From JALSRK01 sp964461995 (GTDB lineage Bacteria; Acidobacteriota; Terriglobia; Bryobacterales; Bryobacteraceae): 64,000 nt of DNA. A model generated the notes under the pieces. The model saw only the letters and a program-made list of their open reading frames with translations. It was not told the DNA's origin and did not search any database. Location: contig CAYWXL010000018.1 in assembly GCA_964461995.1 (NCBI GenBank), forward strand, positions 1 through 64,000, written 5' to 3'. Position 1 is the first letter of the stretch, and each line of letters opens with the position of its first letter. Below are positions 40,754-50,800 of this stretch, in pieces. A program made the position numbers and the translations under genes.

Positions 40754-40781
40754 GATCACGACCGAAACTGCGCGGGGTTAT

Positions 40782-42257
40782 TCACTCTCCGGACCAATCC
40801 AGCGCCACCCGCGCCAGCGTGCGCACCGTGACGCCCGTGGGCCCCTTCGCCATCTCCGGCTTGTCCTTGTCGAGCCACGCCGTGCCGGCGATGTCCAGGT
40901 GCACCCAGGGCTTGGGATCGGCGAACTCCTTGAGGAAGTAGGCCGCCGTCACCGCGCCGCCCCAGCGCGAGCCGATGTTCGGCAGATCGGCGAACGGCGA
41001 CTTGAGCTCGTCCTTGTACTCCTCATCCAGCGGCATCGGCCACATCTTTTCTCCTTCGGCCCTGGCCGCCGCCAGCACGCGCGACTGGAGCTTCTCGTCG
41101 TTCGTGAAGACCCCGGTGTTCACATGCCCTAGGGCGACGACGATGGAACCGGTGAGCGTGGCGGCGTCGATGAGGTGGGTGCAGCCGAGCCGCTGAGCGT
41201 AAGCGAGGGCGTCGCAAAGGATCAGCCGGCCCTCGGCGTCGGTGTTCAGCACCTCGACGGTCTTGCCGGAAAGCGTTTTGACGATGTCGCCGGGCCGTTG
41301 CGCCTTCGGGCCGGGCATATTCTCCACCGCCGGCACCAGCACCGTGACCGCAACGAGCGGCTTCAGCCGCGCAATGGCTCGAATGGCGCCCAGCGCCGCC
41401 GCGCCCCCGGACATGTCGTACTTCATCTCGTCCATGTTCTGGGAGGGCTTGATCGAGATGCCGCCGGTGTCGAAGGTGACGCCCTTGCCCACCAGGGCCA
41501 GATGAACGTCCGGGAGAGCCTCCCCTTCGGGCCGGTAGTGGATGACGATCAGGGCCGGCGGCTCCGCGCTGCCTTGGGCCACGCCGAGCAGCGCGCCCAT
41601 GCCGAGCTGCTGCATCCGTTCCCGGTCCAGAACGTCGCATTCCAGCCCTTCCTCTTCGGCCAGCGCCTGGGCCCGCCTGGCCAGCTCGCGCGGCGTCAGC
41701 ACGTTGCCCGGCTCGTAGGCCAGGTCCCGGGCGTAGTTCTGCGCCTCGGCCAGGATTCGCCCCCGCTTGTGTGCCTCGTCTAGCTCGGCGGGCCCCTCGG
41801 GCGCGGCGACGAAGAACGCTTCCGCCCTCTTGTCACCTTTTTTCTCGTCGGTCTTGTACCGGTCCGGATCGTAGTTGGCGAGCAAGGCCCCTTCCACCGC
41901 TGCGGTCGTCAGCTCCGCACTCTGCATCCCTTGAGGCAGGTAGAGAGCGAAGCGCTTCACGGCTTTCGAGCGGTATTTGCGCACCGCCGCCCCGGCCGCC
42001 CGCCTCAGCAGCGCGGCGTCGAAATCTCCCCGCTTGCCGCACCCGGCCATGATCAACCGCCGGACTCTCAACCCTTCCGGATTGCGCAGCAGCGCGAAGC
42101 TCAGTTTTTCACCCGTGAACTCGCCGGAGCCATAGAGCTCCTCGATCGTCCCATCCGCCGGCGTTCCCAGTTTCGGCGGCTCCTTCTCGAACGACGGCAC
42201 GATCAGTGCGTCGGCGATGACTTCATTCAGCCGTCTGCGGTCGATTCCAATTTCCAT
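40782..42257 (-). CDS. pepA: leucyl aminopeptidase (M17)
   Basis: 491 aa, cytosolic hexameric aminopeptidase with two metal ions. The C-terminal catalytic domain has VGKGVTFDTGGISIKP, MSGGAAALG, and the family signature NTDAEGRL, then DAATLTGSIVVALG. The N-terminal domain is typical in length. GAGGAG precedes ATG 42257. It lies 27 bases downstream of smpB on the same strand, so they may be co-transcribed. Confidence 0.94.
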   Translation of the reverse strand: MEIGIDRRRLNEVIADALIVPSFEKEPPKLGTPADGTIEELYGSGEFTGEKLSFALLRNPEGLRVRRLIMAGCGKRGDFDAALLRRAAGAAVRKYRSKAVKRFALYLPQGMQSAELTTAAVEGALLANYDPDRYKTDEKKGDKRAEAFFVAAPEGPAELDEAHKRGRILAEAQNYARDLAYEPGNVLTPRELARRAQALAEEEGLECDVLDRERMQQLGMGALLGVAQGSAEPPALIVIHYRPEGEALPDVHLALVGKGVTFDTGGISIKPSQNMDEMKYDMSGGAAALGAIRAIARLKPLVAVTVLVPAVENMPGPKAQRPGDIVKTLSGKTVEVLNTDAEGRLILCDALAYAQRLGCTHLIDAATLTGSIVVALGHVNTGVFTNDEKLQSRVLAAARAEGEKMWPMPLDEEYKDELKSPFADLPNIGSRWGGAVTAAYFLKEFADPKPWVHLDIAGTAWLDKDKPEMAKGPTGVTVRTLARVALDWSGE

Positions 42258-42284
42258 GTTTCTCCTCGTTCTCCCTCCCGGGCG

Positions 42285-42764
42285 CTATCGGGACCGGGCG
42301 TGGCGGCGCATGGCCGCCCGCGCTTCCGCTTCTTGCTCGCGGGCGCGGATCGCTTCCCGCTTGTCATGCTGTTTCTTGCCCCGGGCTACGGCGATTTCGC
42401 ACTTGATCCGCCCGTTCTTGACGTAGACCTTCGTCGGCACCAGCGTGAGTCCCTTTTCCCGGCTTTTCCACATCAGCTTGTCGATCTCGGCGCGGTGCAG
42501 CAACAGCTTCCGTCTCCGCTCGGGATCGTGATTGAAGGCCGAGCCATGCGAGTATTGCGCGATGTGCACGTTCACCAGCCAAGCCTCGTTCCCCACGATT
42601 TCCGCATAACCGTCGCGGAGCTGGATCTTGCCCGCCCGCGCCGATTTCACTTCGGTGCCCGTCAACGCCAAACCGGCTTCATAACGCTCCAGCAGATGAT
42701 AGTCATGGCGGGCCCGGCGATTCTCGGCCAGAACCTTCACACGCTCTGTGCTCGATTTCGTCAA
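42285..42764 (-). CDS. smpB: SsrA-binding protein
   Basis: 159 aa. Binds tmRNA and brings it to stalled ribosomes. NRRARHDYHLLERYEAGLAL, GTEVKSARAGKIQLRDGY, and YVKNGRIKCEIAVARGKKQH are classic, as is the basic C-terminal tail (DKREAIRAREQEAE). TTG 42764 is the assigned start; GTG eight codons later is an alternative. The partner tmRNA gene was not found in the window. Confidence 0.94.
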   Translation of the reverse strand: MTKSSTERVKVLAENRRARHDYHLLERYEAGLALTGTEVKSARAGKIQLRDGYAEIVGNEAWLVNVHIAQYSHGSAFNHDPERRRKLLLHRAEIDKLMWKSREKGLTLVPTKVYVKNGRIKCEIAVARGKKQHDKREAIRAREQEAEARAAMRRHARSR

Positions 42765-42902
42765 TTTGCGGGGACTCCGTAAAGCGTCGTGGACGCGGCG
42801 GCGATTTTTTTCTCCACGCCTCGCCGTTGCGCATCGTCAGGTCTTTGTGGGCGGGAGACCCGTGCGAAATCTCATCTTAGCACAGACTTCGAAAGCGGTA
42901 AC

Positions 42903-45293
42903 ATGAAGCGCATCAAGAGGTTAGGGGTGATTTTGACCGCCGCCGGCCTGCTTCTTGCCGGCGCCGCCGAGCTGGCTGCGCGCACCAAGAAAGGCGATAA
43001 GTATTTCGCTGAAGGCCGCCGCTACCAGCTCGAGGAAAAGTGGGATCGGGCGTTGGAGGCCTATGAGAAAGCCCTCGGCGAAGACCCGGCCGATGCCGCT
43101 TACCAGATGGCGGTGCGGCGCACTCGCTTCCAGGCCGGCCAGATGCATGTCAAGGCCGGTAAGAAGCTGCGCGAGGAGGGCAAGCTCGAAGAAGCGCTGG
43201 CTGAATTCCAGAAAGCCTATATCATCGACCCCAGCTCCACCATCGCCGAGCAGGAACTCCGCACCACGTACCGGATGATCCGCCGGCGCGAAAAAGCAAA
43301 GGAGAAGGGCGCAGAAAAAAAAGAAGGGCAGGCGAAGGTCTTGACGCCCGTCGAAGAGATCCTCGAGGAGACCCACAAACGCCTGGCCGCTCTTCAGCCG
43401 CCGCCTCGTCTGAAGCCTATTTCGCGCCAACTGAACACGTTGAAGATCAGCAATCAGCCGGTGAAAGTTCTCTACGAGACCGTCGGCAAGGTTGCCGGCA
43501 TCAATGTCGTCTTCGACCCGGAGTTCCAAGACACGGGTAAGAAGCTGTCCGTGGATCTCTCCAACACGACCCTCGAAGAAGCCCTCCGGTATCTCGCGGT
43601 CCTCACCAAGACCTACTGGAAGCCGTTGTCCGAGAACACGATCTTCGTCACGAACGACAACGTCACCAAGCGCCGCGACTACGAGGAGCAAGTGGTCAAA
43701 GTCTTTTACCTCAAAAACATCACCAAGGTCCAAGAGCTGCAGGAGATCGCTACTGCGGTGAGGTCCGTCACCGACATCCGCCGCCTGTTTACCTACAACT
43801 CGCAAAACGCCATTCTGGTCCGCGGCGAGGCCGACAAGGTGGCCCTCGCCGAGAAGCTGATTCACGATCTCGACAAGCCGCTTGCCGAGGTCGTCGTGGA
43901 CGTCATCGTCATGGAAGCCAACCGCACGCGGACGCGCGACCTCGCTAACGCCATCATTTCCGGCGGCAAGCCCGGCTTGTCTCTGCCGATCAGCTTCGCG
44001 CCGGGCGGGGCTTCTACACAGCCGGTCGGCAATGGCGCCGACGGTGGTGATGGTGGGGGCGGAAGCGGGGGCACTACCATTTCTCTCGGGCAGATCGGCC
44101 AATTGGGTTGGAGCGACTGGCGCGTGACGCTTCCCGGTATGCTCCTCCAGGCGTTGATGACGGACCGCACCACTCGTATCCTCCAGCGGCCACAGGTCCG
44201 CGCCGCCGATGGGCAAAAGGCCTCGCTGCGTCTCGGCGACCGAATCCCGTTCGCCACCGGCAGCTTCCAGCCGGGCGTGGGATCCGTCGGCGTCAGCCCT
44301 CTCGTGAGCACGCAGTTCCAGTACGCTGACGTGGGCGTCAATGTGGACCTCACTCCCAAGATTCACGGCGACGATGAAGTCTCGCTCCACATCGAGATCG
44401 AGATCTCCGCCGTGCGGGAGCGCATCGACGTCGGCGGCATCCAGCAGCCGATCATCGGTCAGCGGAAAATCACCGAGGACATTCGCGTCAAGGACGGCGA
44501 GGTGACGCTGCTCGGCGGCTTGACGCAGGACCAGCGGACCCGCACCAAGAACGGCATCCCCGGCCTCAGCGACATCCCCATCATCAAATGGCTCGGCTTC
44601 ACCAGCGAGGGAAAGGAGCGCAACGAGGGCGAGCTTCTCATCGCGCTGATTCCGCATATCGTCCGCCGTCCCGAAATCTCCGAAATCAACTTGAAGCCGG
44701 TCGCCGCCGGCAGCGACCAGGTCGTGAGGGTGCGCTATGCCCCCATCGAGGAAGAAGGGGAAGAGCCTGCAGCGCCGGCCGAGAAACAGCCCGTAGCGCA
44801 ACCGGCGGCCCCGCCGAAACCGCCGGTTCCCGCAGCGCCGAAGCCCGAAGAAGCGAAGCCGGCCGTGCCCGAGCCTCGTGTGAGCCTCCGCTTCGAGCCT
44901 GGAACCGTACAGGTGAAGCGCGGCGAAACCTTCACCGTGGCGCTCGTGCTGGAGAATGGCGCCGACGTCTACAACGCTCCAATGAAGTTCCAGTTCGACC
45001 CGAAGGTTCTCCGGATGACGGGGATCACCCAAGGAAAGTTCCTCAGCGGCGACGGCCAGCAGGTGATCTTTACCCGCAACATTCTCAACGACGCCGGCAC
45101 GGCCTCGATCGTTTTGAACCGTCTGCCGGGCGCCGGCGGGGTGAGCGGTACGGGAACGCTCGTCACGCTGACGTTCCAGGCTGTGGCGGCAGGAACGACG
45201 CAGGTCACCGTCCCGGACCTCACCATTCGAGATTCACAAATGCGGGCACTGGCGACCTCGCGTCCGGTTCTGACGATCTCGATTCAGGAATGA
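42903..45293 (+). CDS. TPR-secretin with C-terminal cohesin-like domain (GspD/PilQ family)
   Basis: 796 aa. Signal peptide (about 1-25), TPR region (about 30-120), a charged linker, an STN-like N domain (about 169-245), a secretin N1-type domain (VKVFYLKNITKV, about 266), the secretin core (about 405-590; LLQALMTDRTTRILQRPQV, EVTLLGGLTQ, GIPGLSDIPIIKWLG), a Pro/Ala/Lys linker (about 618-656) and a cohesin-like beta domain (about 660-796; VSLRFEPGTVQVKRGETFTV, FQFDPKVLRMTGI). It would form an outer-membrane gate for type II secretion or pilus-like machinery. Seven bases separate it from the first pseudopilin. Start ATG 42903 begins the signal peptide. Confidence 0.88.
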   Translation: MKRIKRLGVILTAAGLLLAGAAELAARTKKGDKYFAEGRRYQLEEKWDRALEAYEKALGEDPADAAYQMAVRRTRFQAGQMHVKAGKKLREEGKLEEALAEFQKAYIIDPSSTIAEQELRTTYRMIRRREKAKEKGAEKKEGQAKVLTPVEEILEETHKRLAALQPPPRLKPISRQLNTLKISNQPVKVLYETVGKVAGINVVFDPEFQDTGKKLSVDLSNTTLEEALRYLAVLTKTYWKPLSENTIFVTNDNVTKRRDYEEQVVKVFYLKNITKVQELQEIATAVRSVTDIRRLFTYNSQNAILVRGEADKVALAEKLIHDLDKPLAEVVVDVIVMEANRTRTRDLANAIISGGKPGLSLPISFAPGGASTQPVGNGADGGDGGGGSGGTTISLGQIGQLGWSDWRVTLPGMLLQALMTDRTTRILQRPQVRAADGQKASLRLGDRIPFATGSFQPGVGSVGVSPLVSTQFQYADVGVNVDLTPKIHGDDEVSLHIEIEISAVRERIDVGGIQQPIIGQRKITEDIRVKDGEVTLLGGLTQDQRTRTKNGIPGLSDIPIIKWLGFTSEGKERNEGELLIALIPHIVRRPEISEINLKPVAAGSDQVVRVRYAPIEEEGEEPAAPAEKQPVAQPAAPPKPPVPAAPKPEEAKPAVPEPRVSLRFEPGTVQVKRGETFTVALVLENGADVYNAPMKFQFDPKVLRMTGITQGKFLSGDGQQVIFTRNILNDAGTASIVLNRLPGAGGVSGTGTLVTLTFQAVAAGTTQVTVPDLTIRDSQMRALATSRPVLTISIQE

Positions 45294-45299
45294 TGCGCT

Positions 45300-45764
45300 A
45301 TGAGGAGAAGACGGCAACGCGGTTTGACGCTCGTCGAGCTGATTGTCGCGTTTACCATCATGCTTCTGCTCACTTCGATGGCGGTCCCGCTGGCCCGTTA
45401 TAAGGTGCGGCGGGAAAAGGAACGTGAGCTGCGCTACGCCCTTCGTGAAATCCGTACCGCCATCGACAAGTACAAGGACGCCGCCGACATGGGCTTGCTG
45501 GGCCCGCAGGAGATCGGCACCGAAGGCTATCCGCCCACGCTCGAGGTGCTCGTCGAAGGCGTCAAGGCCGCGGGCTCGGTGGACAAGAAATACAAGTTCT
45601 TGCGGCGGATCCCGGTGGACCCGATGACCGGCACCACCGATTGGGGCCTGCGGTGCGTGCAGGACGATCCGGACTCCATGGCTTGGTGCGGCCAGAATGT
45701 GTTCGACGTTTACACCAAGTCTCAGGAACGGGCTCCGGACGGAACGCCGTACTCGGAGTGGTGA
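45300..45764 (+). CDS. GspG-like pseudopilin 1
   Basis: 154 aa. Prepilin leader RRRRQRG followed by LTLVELIVAFTIMLLLTSMAV: cleavage after Gly, then the hydrophobic helix with Glu at +5. Leu replaces the usual Phe at +1. A lollipop beta domain follows (YPPTLEVLVEGV, RRIPVDPMTG, TDWGLR) with two cysteines (RCVQDDPDSMAWC). It ends DGTPYSEW, identical to the next gene. Product is processed by a prepilin peptidase and inserted in the inner membrane. Operon with the secretin gene. Confidence 0.88.
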   Translation: MRRRRQRGLTLVELIVAFTIMLLLTSMAVPLARYKVRREKERELRYALREIRTAIDKYKDAADMGLLGPQEIGTEGYPPTLEVLVEGVKAAGSVDKKYKFLRRIPVDPMTGTTDWGLRCVQDDPDSMAWCGQNVFDVYTKSQERAPDGTPYSEW

Positions 45765-45768
45765 CGCC

Positions 45769-46161
45769 ATGAGACGCTCCCAACGCGGCTTCACCTTGAT
45801 CGAGATCCTGATCGTCATGACGATCGTCTCGATCCTTGTCTCCATCGCCGTGCCCCTCTACCAGCGGGCGATCGTCCGCGCTAAGGAGAGCGTGCTCAAG
45901 AACAATCTCTTCACCTTGCGTACCGTTATCGACGAGTACACTTACGACAAGAAACGCGCGCCGCAATCCCTCGAAGACCTGGTCAACGAGGGTTACTTGC
46001 GGCAGATTCCCATCGACCCCATCACCGGCAGCGACCAGACGTGGGTCGTGATCATGGAGGACGCTCTCACCGCGGTGGACCAGAATGAGCCGGGCATCTT
46101 CGATGTCCGGAGCGGCGCCGAAGGGGTCGCGCTCGACGGCACGCCGTATTCGGAGTGGTGA
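45769..46161 (+). CDS. GspG-like pseudopilin 2
   Basis: 130 aa. Prepilin motif RRSQRGFTLIEILIVMTIV with standard Phe +1 and Glu +5. The short globular part has APQSLEDLVNEGYLRQIPIDP and TGSDQTWVV, the major-pseudopilin (GspG) core, and ends DGTPYSEW. Four bases after pseudopilin 1; the pair probably arose by tandem duplication. It converges on dnaB with 15 bases between the stops. GspE, GspF and GspC are not nearby, so the rest of the machine must be encoded elsewhere. Confidence 0.9.
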   Translation: MRRSQRGFTLIEILIVMTIVSILVSIAVPLYQRAIVRAKESVLKNNLFTLRTVIDEYTYDKKRAPQSLEDLVNEGYLRQIPIDPITGSDQTWVVIMEDALTAVDQNEPGIFDVRSGAEGVALDGTPYSEW

Positions 46162-46176
46162 TCCCCATGCCGCTCT

Positions 46177-47571
46177 CTAGATCTCCTCGTCGGGGGACGG
46201 GGGCGGCGTCTCCTCTTCGCCCAGGTCGGTGACCAGGTTCTCGAACCTCGTGAATTCCCGCAAGAACGCCAGCTTCACCCTGCCGATCGGGCCGTTGCGC
46301 TGTTTGCCGATGATCAGCTCGGCGAGCCCGCGCAGCTCTTCCCGGTCCGGCTTGTAATACTCCTCGCGGAAGATGAACCACACCATGTCAGCGTCCTGTT
46401 CGATCGAACCCGACTCCCTGAGGTCGCTGAGTTGCGGCCGGTGATCGCCCTGACGCTGTTCCGGGGCGCGGCTCAGTTGCGACAGAACCAGAAAAGGAAC
46501 GTTCATCTCCTTGGCCAGCAGTTTCAGGCCCCGCGACAGGTGGCTCACCTCCTCGTTGCGGTTGGAAAATCGCCCGCGGGCGCTCATCAGTTGCAAGTAG
46601 TCGATCACCACCAGGTCCAGACCGTGCTCCGCTCTCAGCCGCCGCAGCTTGGCGTGAATGTCCATCAAGTTGACGCCGGCCGAGTCGTCGATGAACAGCG
46701 GCGCTTCGACGAGGTCGGCGGCCGCCTTTTGCAACCGGAGGCGCTCTTCCCGGTTCAGGTACCCGGCGCGGAACTTCTGCTGGTCCACCCGGGCGGCGGC
46801 GCAAACCAGCCGCGTGAGCAGGGACTCCTTCGACATTTCGAGCGAGAACAGCGCCACCGTTTTCCGCATTCGCGGATGGCAGGCCGCATGCTGAGCGATA
46901 TTCAGCGCCAATGCCGTCTTGCCCATCGAGGGCCGCGCCGCCAGGATGATCAGCTCTCCAGGGTGAAGTCCGCCGGTCATCTCGTCGAGTTTCACGAACC
47001 CCGTGCTCAGGCCCCGAATCCGTTTGCTGGGGTCGAGGAATGCGTTGACCCCGCCCTCGAAACCCTCGATGATCTGTTGCGGGTTGGCGAGCGCCTCCCG
47101 GGTGTCCCGGTCGCCGAGCTGCAGCAAGGTCTCTTCCGCCGAGGAGAGAATCTCTTCGGGATCTTCCTGCCCCAGCAGGCAGCGGTCGATCACGCTTTGG
47201 GAGGCAAAGATCAGCTTCCGCAAGATCGCCTTGTCTTTGACGATCTTGATATAGCCGTCGAGGTTATAGATTTCGGGCAACCCGTCGTCGAGCGAAACGA
47301 TGTAGCTGAACCCGTCTACCGACTCGAGCTGCCCTTTCTTGATCAGCTCGTTCGAGAGTGTGATGCGGTCGATCTTCTCCCCGCGCTCGTGCAGATCGAG
47401 CATCCGGGCGAAGATGCGCCGGTGCTTCTCCAGACTAAAGTCCTCGGGTTCCAGCTCGCCGGCTACCTGCAGGAACGCCGATTCGTCGGTGAGGATCGCC
47501 CCCAGAATGAGGCGCTCCGCGTCCACGTTCGCCGGCAGGCCTTTGTCGAGAGCCAAATCGCTCGTCGCCAT
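46177..47571 (-). CDS. dnaB: replicative DNA helicase
   Basis: 464 aa. N-terminal primase-binding domain (PANVDAERLILGAILTDES) and C-terminal RecA-like domain with Walker A ARPSMGKTALALNIA, the DnaB signature SLEMSKESLLTRLV, Walker B DLVVIDYLQLM and the SQLSRAPEQR motif. Start ATG 47571 gives the usual N-terminus; the frame also extends 13 codons upstream. TAAGGT at 47582-47587 (minus) ends 10 bases before this ATG and may be its -10. Confidence 0.95.
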   Translation of the reverse strand: MATSDLALDKGLPANVDAERLILGAILTDESAFLQVAGELEPEDFSLEKHRRIFARMLDLHERGEKIDRITLSNELIKKGQLESVDGFSYIVSLDDGLPEIYNLDGYIKIVKDKAILRKLIFASQSVIDRCLLGQEDPEEILSSAEETLLQLGDRDTREALANPQQIIEGFEGGVNAFLDPSKRIRGLSTGFVKLDEMTGGLHPGELIILAARPSMGKTALALNIAQHAACHPRMRKTVALFSLEMSKESLLTRLVCAAARVDQQKFRAGYLNREERLRLQKAAADLVEAPLFIDDSAGVNLMDIHAKLRRLRAEHGLDLVVIDYLQLMSARGRFSNRNEEVSHLSRGLKLLAKEMNVPFLVLSQLSRAPEQRQGDHRPQLSDLRESGSIEQDADMVWFIFREEYYKPDREELRGLAELIIGKQRNGPIGRVKLAFLREFTRFENLVTDLGEEETPPPSPDEEI

Positions 47572-47885
47572 GGTCTTAAGCACCTTACCCGTGTTCTGAT
47601 GCTTGTGCAAGCACTTTGTAAGGCCGTCTCCTGGTATGAGTTAGCCTCTCGAAAACACCGGTGGAAACCAGCCGTCCTCTGTGGAAGTTAACCGATTGAA
47701 ATCGCTGGAGTACCTGTGAACCATACCGCGGATTTCCACAGATCGGGACCGACATATCACCGCTCGGATGTGCACCTTGCCGGCAGTCGGGAAAAAGTTT
47801 TTGCTGAAACATTTCGACGACCGAATGTACTACTTAATTATGCATCAGGTTGGATCGTGGAGGGACGCGGGTGTTCGCCTTTTTT
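47572..47885. other. intergenic region upstream of dnaB
   Basis: 314 bases, less GC-rich than the genes. It has a 9-bp inverted repeat TCTGTGGAA (47678-47686) and TTCCACAGA (47734-47742) with a 47-base spacer, and an AT-rich patch near 47830-47845. No gene, tRNA or clear terminator was seen. Confidence 0.5.
47678..47742. repeat. 9-bp inverted repeat upstream of dnaB
   Basis: TCTGTGGAA at 47678-47686 and its exact reverse complement TTCCACAGA at 47734-47742. The half-sites resemble, but do not match, DnaA boxes. Confidence 0.45.
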
Positions 47886-50800
47886 TCACCCTCGTCCGGG
47901 TTGGGTCGAGGCGCCGGTCACCGGCGGCGCCGCTGACCGGAGGACGTTGCGGATCGCGTCGAGCAGTTGAGCGGGGCGGAACGGCTTGGTCAGGCAGTAA
48001 TCAGCGCCCGCGCGCAGACACCGTTCCACGTCTCCGACCAACGCGCTGGCCGTCACCACGATGACCCTCGGGCGGGAGCGGAATCCGGTCCCGTTGCGGA
48101 ACGCCTCAAGGACGGCGTATCCGTCCACTTCGGGCATCTGAATGTCGAGCAACAGCACATCGACCGGCTCGCGTCTGAGGATGTCCAGCGCCTCGGCCCC
48201 GTTGGAGGCCTCGACCACCGAAAGACCGGCCTTTTCCACCAGCCGCACCGCCAGTTTGCGGTTCACCGCATTGTCTTCGGCCACCAGGATCTTCAAGCCC
48301 GGCGGCAAACTCTCCGACTCGGCGCCCGTGGCCGGTTCGCTCAGCCCTTCCGCCGACTGGTCGATACCAGCGCGGATGGTGAAGGAGAACGTGCTCCCTT
48401 TTCCCGGCGTGCTCTCGACCCAGATGCCGCCGCCCATCATTTGAACAAGACGCGAGCAGATGCTCAGACCCAATCCGGAACCGCCGTAGCGGCGCGTGGT
48501 GGAACCGTCCAACTGGCGGAAAACGTCGAAGATCGTTTTCTGATGTTCCGGCGGTACTCCGATGCCTGTGTCGGTGACCTGGAACAGCAAAGTAACGGCC
48601 TGATCCGCCGTCTCCCGGATCCCCACCGACAAACGCACCCATCCGCGTTTGGTGAATTTCACGGCGTTGTTCAGCAGGTTGAGGATCACCTGCTGCAAGC
48701 GCAGCGCGTCGCCCACCAAACGGTCGGGGACGTCGTCGGCGATCTCCAGGGAGAGTTCAAGATTCTTGGCGCCAGCCAGCGCGGCGATATTGTCGAAACA
48801 GGCGCACAGGACCTCGCGCAGGGAAAATGGCGCGCTTTCTAGTTCCAAGTGGTTCGACTCGATACGGGAGAGGTCCAGGATGTCGTTGAGCAATGAGAGT
48901 AAACTCTCCCCGGAGGTTCGCACGGTTTCCAGGTACTCTCGCTGCTCCGGGGAAGGATTGCTGTCCAGGGCCAGCGCAGTCATCCCCAGGATGCCGTTCA
49001 GCGGAGTCCGGATCTCATGGCTCATGTTCGCCAGGAACTCCGTCTTGAGCCGGCTAGCCTCCCGCGCCTTTTCGAGCGCGGCGTTCGCCCGGTCGCGTTC
49101 GGCTTCCAGCTCCCGCGTCCGCACGGCCACCTGGGCCTCGAGTTCGGCGCGTTGGCGGCGGAGCCATCGCGTTCGCCAGCACCACAGCCCGGCGCCCAGC
49201 CCGGCGATGAGAAGTACGCCGGCGATGCGCAGCCACCAGCTTTGCCACCACGGGGTGAGAATCTGGAAGTGCAAGCGTGCGGGAGTCGGGGACCATTCAC
49301 TGAGCGGCGTCCGCGCCTGCACCTCCAGTTCGTAAGAGCCGGCTTCCAACCCTGAGAGCACGATTTGGTTTAGATATGAGTGCTGCCAGGGATCGTCCGG
49401 ATGCAGCCGGTACCGGAAGAAAATATCACCTTCATGGCGAAACGAGAGGGCTGCCAGTTGAAGCCCGATGGTCCGGCGCGTGTAAGGCAGTGTCGCCCCG
49501 TCTCGCAGGTCCATTCCCCAACCATGAGCGCGAACGGCGCTGATCACCACCGGCGGTGGGGGTTCGGTGAAGGGATCGCGGAGCGGCGAGTAGCGTGACA
49601 ACCCGCGGCTGCTTCCGATCCAGACCGCTCCGTCAGGGGCGGAGTAAAACGCGTCGAGAACACAGTCGTACCATAGGAGGCCGTCCCCGGTGCTCATGTG
49701 GCGCCACCGGCTCCCGTCGAAGATATCCACGCCGTTGTCGGTGCCGATCCACACCCAGTCCCGCCGGTCCGTGCCGATGAAACTGATTTCGTCAGAGCCG
49801 AGGACGTCGCCGCTGGTGAAGGTTTCGACTCGTAAATTGCCGCCGCGCTCCCGTATCCGGGAGACGCCCACGAGTTCGTGAAAGCCGACCCAGAGCTCGC
49901 CCCCGGCCTGGCGGGCCAGGAACACCACCGTCTGTGACGGCAGCCCGTCCCGCTCGGTGAAACGTCGCCAAACCCCCTTGCGAAGCAACAGTAATCCCCG
50001 GTTGCTCGCGAACCAGCGATCACCGCTGGGCGTCGTGATCAGGCGGTATATTGTTTCGTCTTCCCGGAAGAAATCCGGCCGATAGCGGGTGAATCGAATC
50101 GGCTTGCCTGCAAGGCGGCTACGGAACACCCCGTCGCGAGTGCATAGCCATAAGAAACCGTCGGCGTCCTCGTGGAAGGTGAGAAGAGAGCGGCTTGTCA
50201 ACCCCTCCTCAGGACCAATCCACGAAAACCCCGTCCCGTCCGGTTGCCGTACCGCCAACGCGCGCCGGAAGGCCACCCACAACCGGCCGTCCCGGCTGAC
50301 GTGGAGCGATCGCACCGGGCGGCGGGGGAGTCCTTCCACGGGGCGAAAACGGCCGTCGGCCCCGAGCCGGTTCAGACCGCGACGGGTCCCCACCCACAGG
50401 TTCCCGCTCCCGTCGCCGGCGATGGCAGTGATGACATCGCAATTGAGCCCTTCAGCGTAGGTCCAGCCTCGCCACTCCCGGTAGCCGAGCCACCGCACGA
50501 GACCTATATCGCTCAGCCCCAGCCACACATTGCCTTCCCGGTCTTGGAAAAAGCACCGGACACGGTTCGCCGGCATCCCTTGCCGGCGGTTCACGGTGGA
50601 CCAGTGGTCGCTCTCGTGGAACAGCAATCCATCGAGTGCGGGCGCTACCAAGCGGCCGTGCTGATCCAGGGCGAGCTGAAGATCCGAGTAGTCGCTTTCC
50701 CCCGTTTTCACGGCGGCTCTGAACCGTCGTTCCCCTGTCATTCGGTACAGGCCCAGGCGGCCTCTCACCCAAAGAGTTCCGTCGCCGTCCCTTACGATTG

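Noticed and set aside
42921..45032. 703-aa open frame on the minus strand opposite the secretin gene
   Set aside because: GC-rich codon bias leaves antisense frames open; the plus strand has clear secretin motifs and this frame has none.
47572..47885. Replication origin near dnaB
   Set aside because: TTCCACAGA sites only loosely resemble DnaA boxes, there are just two, and no dnaA, dnaN or AT-rich unwinding region accompanies them.
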